Assembly: GCF_045207785.1 (NCBI RefSeq)
Contig: NZ_CP108776.1
Location: forward strand, 2,852,001 to 2,916,000
DNA length: 64,000 nucleotides
Source: Embleya sp045207785
GTDB lineage: Bacteria > Actinomycetota > Actinomycetes > Streptomycetales > Streptomycetaceae
Direction: 5' to 3'
Position 1 is the first letter of the stretch. The number at the start of each line of letters is the position of its first letter. The notes beneath the pieces are model-generated. The model worked only from the letters and a program-made list of their open reading frames with translations. It searched no databases and was not told the DNA's origin. Shown here in pieces: positions 16,953-23,680 of this stretch. The position numbers and the translations under genes were made by a program.

Positions 16953-18284
16953 TCACAGGAAGGCCGCCCACCCGGACAGCAGGGCTGCCGCGCCGCCGGC
17001 CCCGCGCACCCCGCCCGGCGCTCCCTTGGTGCCTGCGAAGCCGACCCCGCCGAGCACGTTGTTGAGGCCGCCCGGAGTGGACGAGGACGTGGTGCCCGGC
17101 CAGTCGTTGTTCGGCAGCGACGCGATGGTCGGATAGTTGAACCCGGCGGTGAGCGCGCCCTGGACGCCCTTGCCGATGTTCTGGGCCGCGTTCGCGCCCG
17201 CGCCCGCCTTGCCCGCCACCCACGCGGTCGGCTTGATGATCGCCGGGTTGGCCATCAGGCCCGAAATCCGCCCCGCCTGCCCCTGGAAGGTCTTCATCCC
17301 CGTACCGACGCCGGACACCACGCCCTTGGCGCCATTGACCGCCCGGCCCGCGCGCACACCCGCCGTGACGCCCTTCGCGAGCGCGCCGACGCCCGGCAAC
17401 GCGCCGAGCGCGTCCCCGCCGAGGTTGAGCCACGCGCCCGGCTCGTCGAGCTTGCCCTGCATTCCGTAGCTGGTCGCGCGCAGTCCGAGCGCCGCGAGCG
17501 ACATGACGATCGCGAACGGTGCCAGGACCGGGCAGAACAGCGCCACCACACCCAGCAGGGCACCCGCCACCGACAGGAAGTCGCCGACCCCGCCGAGGAA
17601 TCCGGCCAGGTCGAACGGCTTGTTCGGAGCCTTGTCCCCGGCCTCCTCGATCCGCCGGGCGTGCTCGGCAGCCTCGGTCGCGTGTTGGCCCAGGAGGTTC
17701 TCCGCGTCGATCAGGATCCGCTCCAGATCGGCGTCCGCGACGGTCAATCGCCCGCCGGCGGCGTCGAGTTCGACCTGCGCGGTGCGCATCCGCCGCTCGG
17801 CGTCGGCGAGTTCCTTGTCGGTGCCGAACCACCGACCGGCCAGGTCGAACGCGGGGTCGTCCTTCGCCCGGTCCACGTCCCCCTGCGCGGCGTCACGCTT
17901 TCGCCTCGCCTCGACCGCGCCGCTTTCGAGCGTTCCCCGCTTGGCCTGATAGCCCGTCAGTTGCCCGCGCCACTGCTCCAGTTGGGTCGCGGCGGTACGC
18001 ATCGCCTTTTCGGCGTCACGCAACCGGCCCGGCAGCTTCTCCATCACCTCGGAGTCGATGAACTTCTGCGCGGCCTCGCCCTCCCAGGAGGCGCCGCCCA
18101 GGGTGATCCCCTTGAGGATCTCCTGCGCCGTGACCATCTCGCTCGCGGCCTTGGTCAGGTTCGCTTCGAGCGGCTCGCAACTCGCCGGTTTCCCCGGGGC
18201 CGGGTCGTAGCCGATCCCCGGGAACTCCGCGGACGGCGCGGGCTTGCCACCCCACTTGCCACCGGGCCCGAACGGGTCGCTCAT
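16953..18284 (-). CDS. WXG-type putative secreted effector-like protein (cassette gene 2)
   Basis: 443 residues in three parts. Residues ~38-215 are long amphipathic helices with a WEG turn (LGGASWEGEAAQKF), resembling the WXG100/LXG helical hairpin recognised by type VII secretion. Residues ~225-275 are very hydrophobic (FLSVAGALLGVVALFCPVLA), followed by Gly/Ala-rich LPGVGALAKGVTAGVRAG as seen in pre-toxin regions of polymorphic toxins. The last ~100 residues are low-complexity and end GGAAALLSGWAAFL; no known toxin domain is visible. ATG overlaps the upstream WXG100-like stop (ATGA). It may be a secreted or membrane-active protein, or a toxin with an unknown C-terminal domain. Confidence 0.6.
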   Translation of the reverse strand: MSDPFGPGGKWGGKPAPSAEFPGIGYDPAPGKPASCEPLEANLTKAASEMVTAQEILKGITLGGASWEGEAAQKFIDSEVMEKLPGRLRDAEKAMRTAATQLEQWRGQLTGYQAKRGTLESGAVEARRKRDAAQGDVDRAKDDPAFDLAGRWFGTDKELADAERRMRTAQVELDAAGGRLTVADADLERILIDAENLLGQHATEAAEHARRIEEAGDKAPNKPFDLAGFLGGVGDFLSVAGALLGVVALFCPVLAPFAIVMSLAALGLRATSYGMQGKLDEPGAWLNLGGDALGALPGVGALAKGVTAGVRAGRAVNGAKGVVSGVGTGMKTFQGQAGRISGLMANPAIIKPTAWVAGKAGAGANAAQNIGKGVQGALTAGFNYPTIASLPNNDWPGTTSSSTPGGLNNVLGGVGFAGTKGAPGGVRGAGGAAALLSGWAAFL

Positions 18285-18577
18285 CCGGTCCTCATGGTGA
18301 TCAGGCCGCCGGCGATCTGCCCCTCGGTGTCGTCGTAGTTGACGACGTTCTGTCGAAGCGCGTCGACGACCTTGCCGATGTCCTCACGGATGATCTTGAG
18401 GCCGTACTGCCACTCGTCGTGGAAGTCGTCACAGGCGTCGTCGAGCCCCTTGGTGCCCAGACTCTTGGGTCCCACGTCCTCCAGCGCGTTCAACGCCTTG
18501 TCCATCGACTCGGTACAGGAGGTGAGCCGGTCGACCAAGATGTTCAGGGCGACCGTGTCCGCCCGGTATCCATCCAT
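18281..18577 (-). CDS. WXG100-like small protein (cassette gene 1)
   Basis: 98 residues, the size of WXG100 proteins, predicted as two helices joined by a turn. The second half DDFHDEWQYGLKIIREDIGK has W-x-Y-G in the place where streptomycete WXG100-like proteins carry W-x-G. No signal peptide. The family forms dimers exported by type VII (ESX) systems, or pairs with a larger helical partner; the coupled next gene is such a partner. No EccC-type ATPase or other ESX machinery is in the window. ATG 18577 has a GGGGG run nine bases upstream. Confidence 0.65.
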   Translation of the reverse strand: MDGYRADTVALNILVDRLTSCTESMDKALNALEDVGPKSLGTKGLDDACDDFHDEWQYGLKIIREDIGKVVDALRQNVVNYDDTEGQIAGGLITMRTG

Positions 18578-18623
18578 GCGTGGTGCCCCCGTGCAGGTGT
18601 GGATCGCTTGTGATCGATGTGAC

Positions 18624-18767
18624 TCAGGCGGCGAGCGCGCTGTCGGCGCGGGTCGCGGCGGGCCCGGCGGACTTCGCGGCACCGGCGGCGCGGCGGGTGG
18701 AGAGCTTCCACGTGGCCAGGGCGCGGGCGATCACGGCGGCGGCGAAGACGGCGAGCAGAGCGGACAT
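18624..18767 (-). CDS. Small single-helix membrane protein
   Basis: 47 residues: a hydrophobic N-terminal helix (ALLAVFAAAVIARALATW) and a basic Ala-rich tail. GAGGA is nine bases before the ATG. It lies 46 bases upstream of the WXG100-like gene on the same strand and may lead the cassette. Small size leaves real doubt. Confidence 0.45.
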   Translation of the reverse strand: MSALLAVFAAAVIARALATWKLSTRRAAGAAKSAGPAATRADSALAA

Positions 18768-19356
18768 GCGATCAGATCCTCGAAGTACGTATCCGAAACG
18801 GTCTCGGAACCGAAGTGGCCCCGACCGAGAAGCTACGCCCGCGACAACCCCGCCCCGACCCTCTTGACGCGGCATCGACGCAGGTGGGGGCGTTCCTGAC
18901 GGGATCTTGACGAGCGGTCCTGATGCCCCTGACGAGGGCCGGCTTCCCCGTCGCGGCCGTGGCCCTGGTCGATGGCGAGGGCGACCCACAGGCGCACTAC
19001 GCCGTCCACGACGTCCTGTTGGTTTTCGCCGACGCACATCGGGCGCAGATCCGTCGTGCGGGATATCCGATCGGGGCGAAACCCGCTGTACGGAAGGCAG
19101 TTGCCGTTCGTGGAGGTCGGACCGTGGATGCGGTTTCCCGTTGTGCGGGTGCGGGCGCCTTCTAGGACCCACTAGGCCGGCTGCCCCTGCGGGGCGGCGG
19201 CCGGCACTAGGGGGCGAGCGCCACCCGAGTGGGTGATTGACGCGGGACTTGGTCGCACTGTGTGCTGAGTCGTAACCAAAACGTAAGTAGGCCCCCGCCG
19301 GTGCCACAAACACCGGTGCGAGGGCCTGACCACTTCACGAGGAGAGACCCTCGCTC
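18768..19356. other. 590-base intergenic region with leader hairpins
   Basis: Holds two notable folds. At 19176-19205, GCCGGC and GCCCC arms pair with GGGGC and GCCGGC around a TGC loop. At 19290-19326, an inverted repeat with one mismatch and one bulge lies in the presumed leader of the next gene. A plus-strand frame at 18923-19165 (80 codons) ends just before the first hairpin, but it lacks a ribosome-binding site and its codon bias fades halfway; I do not call it. Confidence 0.5.
19290..19326 (+). promoter_or_regulatory. Leader hairpin (possible attenuator) before HTH gene
   Basis: GGCCCCCGCCGGTG pairs with CACCGGTGCGAGGGCC, leaving one mismatch and one bulge, about 30 bases before the ATG at 19357. 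Just downstream CGAGG (19338-19342), part of the ribosome-binding site, can pair with CCTCG (19349-19353). Confidence 0.4.
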
Positions 19357-20133
19357 ATGGCTGTATCCCAGCGTATCGATACCCCCACCGCTGTCGAGAA
19401 CCCCGAGGCCGCCGTGTCGGCCCGATTCGACGGCCTGAGTGGCTGTGCCTTCGAAGCCGCCGTCCGATATGCGGCCCTGCCGCCGGGCACCCCGCTCACC
19501 ATCGCCACCATCCGCGAACTCATCCGCGTGGGCGCCCATGTCGCCGCCCGCGTGTTGCGCGAGCTGACCGAGGCCGGCATCGCGGCGGCCAAGCACTTGA
19601 GGGACTCGACGACCGGGCGGATGGTCGGTCGTCTCACGGAGTGGTCCGGCCCGAGAGCCGGCGAGGCCGCTCCCGCGCCGCCGGCCGCCGGGCCCGAGCC
19701 TGAACCCGAGCCCGCGGATCCCGCCGTCCGTGCCCTCGCGCTGCTTCGCTCCCTGGCCGAGGTCGACGACCGATTGGCCTTCAAGGACCGGGAGTTGCAC
19801 ACGCTCGTGCCGTTCCTGGCGGCCCGGCTCACCGCCGGCGAGAGCGAGGCCGAGGTCTTCCGCCAACTCACCGAGGACCTGCCGCCGGAGGGTCGGGTGA
19901 TCAGGACCGGACTCCTGCACTACCGCCTGAACAAGGCCCCGAAGAGAGCGCCCGTCATCCCGGCCCAGTCCCGGCGCCCCCGCCTCGTCGAGTGCGCCGA
20001 CTGTGGTCGGCCGGGCCCCGACCTGGTCCCCGGCGACCTCTGCCGGCGCTGCCGGACCGGCACCGAACCCACGCCCCTGGACGCCCTCGCCCGCTCCCTA
20101 CGGCTGCGCCAACTCCTCGGCCACGCCACCTGA
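19357..20133 (+). CDS. Winged-helix protein with C-terminal zinc ribbon
   Basis: 258 residues. Residues ~25-90 form a helix-turn-helix (LTIATIRELIRVGAHVAARVLRELTEAGI). A Pro/Glu-rich linker at about 105-125 leads to a helical middle domain, and a four-cysteine zinc ribbon (CADCG and CRRCR) lies near residues 213-233. The layout suggests a DNA-binding regulator of a type common in Streptomyces genomes; target and ligand are unknown. GAGGAGAG precedes the start at a somewhat long spacing and may be sequestered in a small hairpin. Convergent with the ABM monooxygenase gene, five bases between stop codons. Confidence 0.65.
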   Translation: MAVSQRIDTPTAVENPEAAVSARFDGLSGCAFEAAVRYAALPPGTPLTIATIRELIRVGAHVAARVLRELTEAGIAAAKHLRDSTTGRMVGRLTEWSGPRAGEAAPAPPAAGPEPEPEPADPAVRALALLRSLAEVDDRLAFKDRELHTLVPFLAARLTAGESEAEVFRQLTEDLPPEGRVIRTGLLHYRLNKAPKRAPVIPAQSRRPRLVECADCGRPGPDLVPGDLCRRCRTGTEPTPLDALARSLRLRQLLGHAT

Positions 20134-20138
20134 TCGGC

Positions 20139-20471
20139 CTACTCCGCAGTCGCGTAGGGACTGAGCATCGCGCCCGCATGGCCGTCGATGTCGCGCTCCA
20201 GGTAGTCCATCCGGTTCGCGAAGAACGCCGCCGCGAAGGCCTTCATGTGCGGCGTCTCCATGTGCCGGTCGAGGTCTTCCTTCGAGCGCCACACCTCGTA
20301 CAGGAACAGCGTGCCGTCGGCCTCCTCGTGCAGGTGGTACTGCAACGAGCCCTCCTCCCGTCGGGTGGGCTCGACCAACGCGAGGAGCATGTCCTTGAGT
20401 TCGGCGGCGCGGTGCGCCTTGGGGTGGAGGAAGCCGTAGATCGAGTGCGTGTCCCGCTGCGCGTTCGTCAT
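20139..20471 (-). CDS. ABM-family putative quinol monooxygenase
   Basis: 110 residues, the typical single-domain antibiotic biosynthesis monooxygenase size. Landmarks: YGFLHPKAHRAAELKDML, EEGSLQYHLHEEADG, LFLYEVWRSKEDLDRHMETP. Family members are cofactor-free and oxidise quinols or polyaromatic substrates, or serve in stress responses. Transcribed away from a MerR-family gene with a 16-base perfect palindrome between -35 and -10 of its own promoter, so it is probably the activated target of that regulator. The ATG lacks a ribosome-binding site and TAGCGT is seven bases upstream, so the mRNA is probably leaderless. Confidence 0.85.
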   Translation of the reverse strand: MTNAQRDTHSIYGFLHPKAHRAAELKDMLLALVEPTRREEGSLQYHLHEEADGTLFLYEVWRSKEDLDRHMETPHMKAFAAAFFANRMDYLERDIDGHAGAMLSPYATAE

Positions 20472-20478
20472 GCCGGCA

Positions 20479-20510
20479 ACGCTAAGATCTCACATCGATG
20501 TGAGGTTCAA
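20479..20510 (-). promoter_or_regulatory. MerR-type promoter with palindromic operator
   Basis: On the minus strand TTGAAC (-35, 20505-20510) and TAGCGT (-10, 20479-20484) are 20 bases apart, longer than the normal 17. The perfect palindrome CTCACATCGATGTGAG (20489-20504) fills the spacer. This is the classic MerR-family arrangement in which the regulator distorts DNA to activate. Confidence 0.75.
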
Positions 20511-20530
20511 GGGCTTGTGAGGCGAGTCAC

Positions 20531-20923
20531 GTGAAGATCGGCGAGCTGGCACGCGAGACCGGGGTGAGCGTTCGGCTGCTTCGGTACTACGAGGAGCAGG
20601 AACTGCTCACGTCCGAGCGGACCTCCGGCGGCCACCGGACCTACGCGGCCGACGCGCCCGCGATGGTCGGGCGGATCCGGGTGCTGCTCGCGGCCGGGCT
20701 GACCAGCCGCGCCATCCGCGATCTGCTGCCGTGCATCGAGGGCCCCGGGGTCGACTTCGATCCGTGCGTGATCGGGCACCTGCGGAACGAGCTCGACGGG
20801 ATCGACGCGCGGATCACCGGACTTCAGGACGCGCGGTCGTCCCTGGCCGGCATCCTCGCGGCGACCGAGCGCGGCACCTCGGCCGTCGGCTCGGTCGCCG
20901 CCCCGGTCGGCGTGGCCGGATAA
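20531..20923 (+). CDS. MerR-family transcriptional regulator
   Basis: 130 residues. The N-terminal MerR winged helix reads MKIGELARETGVSVRLLRYY, then SERTSGGHRTYAADAP and a helical dimerisation arm containing the pattern FDPCVIGHLRNELDGIDARI. Two cysteines, in LLPC and DPCVIG, are 14 residues apart; this is not the SoxR CxxCxxxxxC cluster, so ligand or thiol sensing is open. GTG start, divergent from the ABM monooxygenase gene with 59 bases between. It probably binds the palindrome described there. The end is two bases from the stop of the convergent nitroreductase gene. Confidence 0.88.
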   Translation: MKIGELARETGVSVRLLRYYEEQELLTSERTSGGHRTYAADAPAMVGRIRVLLAAGLTSRAIRDLLPCIEGPGVDFDPCVIGHLRNELDGIDARITGLQDARSSLAGILAATERGTSAVGSVAAPVGVAG

Positions 20924-20925
20924 CG

Positions 20926-21582
20926 TCACGGGCGCGGTACGCCGTACCGGCCGTGGAAGACGTTGCGGTCGGCGGCCCGCCGACCCGGATGCGGGCGTTG
21001 TTCGGCGGGCCGACCGACCGAGACGATCAGCGCGATCGCGAGGTCGTCGCGGTCGCCGATGCCGATCGCCTCCTTCACCAGGCCCTCGTCCCAGCCGTTC
21101 ATCGGCGAGGTGGCCAGGCCCAGTTCGGTCGCGGCGAGCAGCACGTAGGTCGCCGCGATCATCGCGTCCTTGATCGCGTACTCGCGGAGCAGCCCGCGCG
21201 CGGCCAGGCCCTCCTGGAACTCCTCGGACGCCGCGGCGAACATCGCCACGAACTCGTCGTTCCACGCGCCGTTGCGGCGGGCCTGCTCGTACACGTCGGC
21301 GCGTTCCGCGCGCCACGCCTGCGGTTCGGCGACGAAGACCAGCAGGACCGGCGCCTCCTGCGGCTGCGGCTGGCCGCCGGTGGCCGCGATCAGGCCGGCA
21401 CGGCCCGCGTCGTCGGTGACCACGACGATCGACCGGTCCTGGAGGTTCCAGCTCGTGGGCGCCTCGACGGCGAGTTCGAGCAGCGTGTCGAGCGCGTCGG
21501 CCGGGACCGGATCGGGGAGGTAGTGGCGGATGGTGCGGCGGGTGCGGATGGCCTCTGCGACCGAGGCGGTGCGGTTGTTCAT
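20926..21582 (-). CDS. Nitroreductase-family FMN oxidoreductase
   Basis: 218 residues from ATG 21582. The N-terminal FMN-binding stretch RTRRTIRHYLPDPV and APTSWNLQDRSIVVV are typical; DAMIAATYVLLAATELGLAT and GWDEGLVKEAIGI mark the C-terminal half. These dimeric flavoproteins reduce nitro groups, quinones or enones with NAD(P)H. It is divergent from an HxlR-family regulator with palindromes between, so control by that regulator is likely. The extra N-terminal residues available from 21612 overlap the candidate operator and are unlikely to be translated. Confidence 0.87.
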   Translation of the reverse strand: MNNRTASVAEAIRTRRTIRHYLPDPVPADALDTLLELAVEAPTSWNLQDRSIVVVTDDAGRAGLIAATGGQPQPQEAPVLLVFVAEPQAWRAERADVYEQARRNGAWNDEFVAMFAAASEEFQEGLAARGLLREYAIKDAMIAATYVLLAATELGLATSPMNGWDEGLVKEAIGIGDRDDLAIALIVSVGRPAEQRPHPGRRAADRNVFHGRYGVPRP

Positions 21583-21595
21583 GCTCGAAATTCTG

Positions 21596-21644
21596 GGAGA
21601 GTCACTCTCCAACGGGAAGTAGGCACTAAATGGTGCGCTACTCT
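21596..21644. promoter_or_regulatory. HxlR/nitroreductase operator-promoter region
   Basis: GGAGAGTCACTCTCC (21596-21610) is a perfect 7+1+7 palindrome. AGTAGGCAC and GTGCGCTACT (21618-21642) form a second, near-perfect one. TACTCT (21639-21644), inside the second palindrome, is six bases before ATG 21651, so the HxlR gene is probably leaderless and autoregulated. Confidence 0.6.
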
Positions 21645-21650
21645 CCGGGC

Positions 21651-22049
21651 ATGGTGACCATCGTCGAATCGGTCGGCCTCCCCGCCGACGTCTACAGCGC
21701 GAAGTGCGCGACGCGTCAGATCCTCGACCACATCGCCGGCAAGTGGACGGTGCTGATCGTGGACGCGTTGCACGACGGCTCGATGCGGTACACGGACCTG
21801 AGTCGGCGGATCGAGGGGGTGTCGCAGAAGATGCTCACGCAGACCCTGCGCAGCCTGGAGACGGACGGATTCGTGCTGCGCACCGTGACACCCACGATCC
21901 CGCCCCGGGTGGACTACGAGCTGACCGAGCTCGGTCGCAGCCTCGGCGAGCCGATCCGCGCGCTCCGGGAGTGGACCGAGACGCACATCAACGAGGTCGA
22001 ACGGGCCCGGGTCGCGGCGACCGAGCGCAAGGCGGCCCAGGGCTACTGA
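21651..22049 (+). CDS. HxlR-family transcriptional regulator
   Basis: 132 residues. The winged helix is clear: CATRQILDHIAGKWTVLIVD, MRYTDLSRRIEGVSQKMLTQ, TLRSLETDGFVLR, then YELTELGRSLGEPIRALREW. HxlR proteins often sense quinones, diamide or reactive electrophiles and control neighbouring reductases, here the divergent nitroreductase. ATG 21651 is chosen over ATG 21630 because family members begin shortly before the LPADVY-type segment and because a TAnnnT box lies six bases upstream of 21651. Cys18 just before the helix-turn-helix is a possible redox sensor. Confidence 0.88.
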   Translation: MVTIVESVGLPADVYSAKCATRQILDHIAGKWTVLIVDALHDGSMRYTDLSRRIEGVSQKMLTQTLRSLETDGFVLRTVTPTIPPRVDYELTELGRSLGEPIRALREWTETHINEVERARVAATERKAAQGY

Positions 22050-22095
22050 CGCCCTCGCGACACCCCATGACACCCCGTGGCACCTCGTGACGCCC

Positions 22096-22269
22096 TCAGC
22101 CCAGGACCCGCAGGATCCCGACGGTGATCGCCACGGCCACCGCCAGGAGCGCGAGCAGGCAGCCGAGCACGCCGCAGCCCGCGCCGATGCCGTGCGAGCG
22201 GTACACCCGGCCGAAGTCGTCGACATCGCCCGGCTCGGGGCCGTCCGCAGAGGGGTGCCGCTCGTCCAT
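22096..22269 (-). CDS. Short single-pass membrane protein
   Basis: 57 residues: an acidic N-terminal half (MDERHPSADGPEPGDVDDFG), then a Gly/Cys-containing helix CGVLGCLLALLAVAVAITVG running nearly to the end. Third positions are almost all G or C, supporting coding. It follows the MFS gene on the same strand, but a strong terminator stands between, so it may have its own promoter. Not recognised. Confidence 0.55.
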   Translation of the reverse strand: MDERHPSADGPEPGDVDDFGRVYRSHGIGAGCGVLGCLLALLAVAVAITVGILRVLG

Positions 22270-22287
22270 CGCCCCAGCATGCCAAGT

Positions 22288-22320
22288 CCGGGCCGGGTCC
22301 CGATCGGGGACCCGGCCCGG
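22288..22320 (-). terminator. Terminator hairpin after MFS gene
   Basis: Perfect 14-base arms (CCGGGCCGGGTCCC and its complement) around a GATCG loop, 14 bases past the MFS stop on the minus strand. Confidence 0.8.
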
Positions 22321-22333
22321 TAGGCGTGCCGTG

Positions 22334-23617
22334 TCAGGCCGCCGACCCGACGTGTGCGCGCGTTCGCGCGAGCAGCCGTGTCCTGGTCACGGCCACCCGG
22401 CCCCCCAGGCCCGCCGCGATCGCGCCGGCGGCGGCCATCAGCACCAGCACGAACACCACCGCGCCCGCCCAGCCCTCGCCGTGGAAGGCGAACCCGCCGA
22501 CCGGCCCGCCCAGGCTGCTGCCCAGGTAGTACGCCGCCAGGTACAGCGCGGACGCCTGCGCGCGGCCCGCGGTGACCCGCAGCCCCACCGCCGAACTGGC
22601 CGCCGAGTGCCCGGCGAAGAAGCCCGCCGTGAGTACGACCAGGCCCACCACCACCAGCGCCAGGCTGTCCGGCAGCGTCAACAGCGCGCCCACCGCGGTG
22701 ACCGCCGCGGCCGTCCACAGCGTCGCCCGGTGCCCGAGCCGGCCGACCAGCCGACCCGACGCCGCCGAGCTGAACGTGCCCGCGAGGTAGATCACGAAGA
22801 TCGCGCCGACCACCGCCTGCGGCAGCCCGAACGGCTCCGCGAGCAGTCGATAGCCGAGGTAGTTGTAGACCGTGCCGAACGCCGCCATGAAGACCATGCC
22901 GAGCAGGTACAGCCGGCGCAGCACCGGGTCCGCCAGGTGCGCGCGCAGCACACCGGTGAGCTGCCGGGCGGTCATGGCCGACGGCGTGAAGTTGCGCGAC
23001 GGCGGCAGCAGCACCCGGAACACGACCGCGCAGCCGAGCGCCAGCAGCCCCACCGCCACCAGCGCGACCCGCCACCCGCCCAGATCCGACGCGAGCCCCG
23101 TGACGAGCCGGCCGGCCATCCCGCCGATGCTGTTGCCCGCGACGTACAACCCCATCGCCGTACCGAGCGAGGGGCCGTCGACCTCCTCCGCGAGGTAGGC
23201 CATCGCGGTCGCCGGCAGCCCCGCGAGCGCGACGCCCTGGACCGCCCGCAGCACCACCAGGGTGGTGAAGTCCGGTGCGAACGCGGCCAATACCCCCAGC
23301 AGCGCCGCCGCGAACACCGAGATCGTCATGACCCGCGAACGACCCCAGCGCTCGGACAGCATGCTGACCGGGATCACCGCGAGCGCGAGCCCGCCCGTGG
23401 TCACCGACACCGACACGCTCGCGGCCGCCGGGTCGAGGTGGAAGCCCTCGGACAGCTCCGGCAGCAGGGTCTGGGTCGCGTACAGCATCGCGAAGGTCGA
23501 GCAACCCGCGGCGAACAGCGCCAGATTCACCCGGCGGTACCCGCGCGAACCGCGCGTGTAGCGAAGGGGTGTGCCGGCGGTTGTCGCGGGTTCGGCCGAG
23601 CCGTTCGATGCGGACAT
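22334..23617 (-). CDS. MFS transporter
   Basis: 427 residues with 12 predicted membrane helices. The loop after helix 2 carries SERWGRSRV, a form of the MFS motif A, and VVLRAVQGVALAGLPATAMA is helix 4. The sequence resembles the YnfM/CynX-like drug-or-metabolite exporter group; the substrate is unknown. Divergently transcribed from a LysR-family gene with 63 bases between, a usual regulator-target pair. TAACTT is seven bases before the ATG and there is no ribosome-binding site, so the transcript is probably leaderless. Confidence 0.87.
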   Translation of the reverse strand: MSASNGSAEPATTAGTPLRYTRGSRGYRRVNLALFAAGCSTFAMLYATQTLLPELSEGFHLDPAAASVSVSVTTGGLALAVIPVSMLSERWGRSRVMTISVFAAALLGVLAAFAPDFTTLVVLRAVQGVALAGLPATAMAYLAEEVDGPSLGTAMGLYVAGNSIGGMAGRLVTGLASDLGGWRVALVAVGLLALGCAVVFRVLLPPSRNFTPSAMTARQLTGVLRAHLADPVLRRLYLLGMVFMAAFGTVYNYLGYRLLAEPFGLPQAVVGAIFVIYLAGTFSSAASGRLVGRLGHRATLWTAAAVTAVGALLTLPDSLALVVVGLVVLTAGFFAGHSAASSAVGLRVTAGRAQASALYLAAYYLGSSLGGPVGGFAFHGEGWAGAVVFVLVLMAAAGAIAAGLGGRVAVTRTRLLARTRAHVGSAA

Positions 23618-23624
23618 GACATCG

Positions 23625-23630
23625 AAGTTA
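23625..23630 (-). promoter_or_regulatory. -10 box of the MFS gene
   Basis: TAACTT on the minus strand, seven bases before ATG 23617. The nearby CATGCGTCCAATGTATG (23644-23660) holds an ATG/CAT dyad that could be part of a LysR-type site. Confidence 0.4.
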
Positions 23631-23680
23631 GGCCGCGTCCTTTCATGCGTCCAATGTATGTTTCGGCGAGAATCGATGCC

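Noticed and set aside
18923..19165. 80-codon plus-strand frame ending just before a hairpin
   Set aside because: Codon bias is good only in the first half, there is no ribosome-binding site or -10 box at a leaderless distance, and no recognisable sequence.
22050..22095. Direct repeats of GACACCCCG type after the HxlR gene
   Set aside because: Units differ in length and sequence; probably simple-sequence drift.
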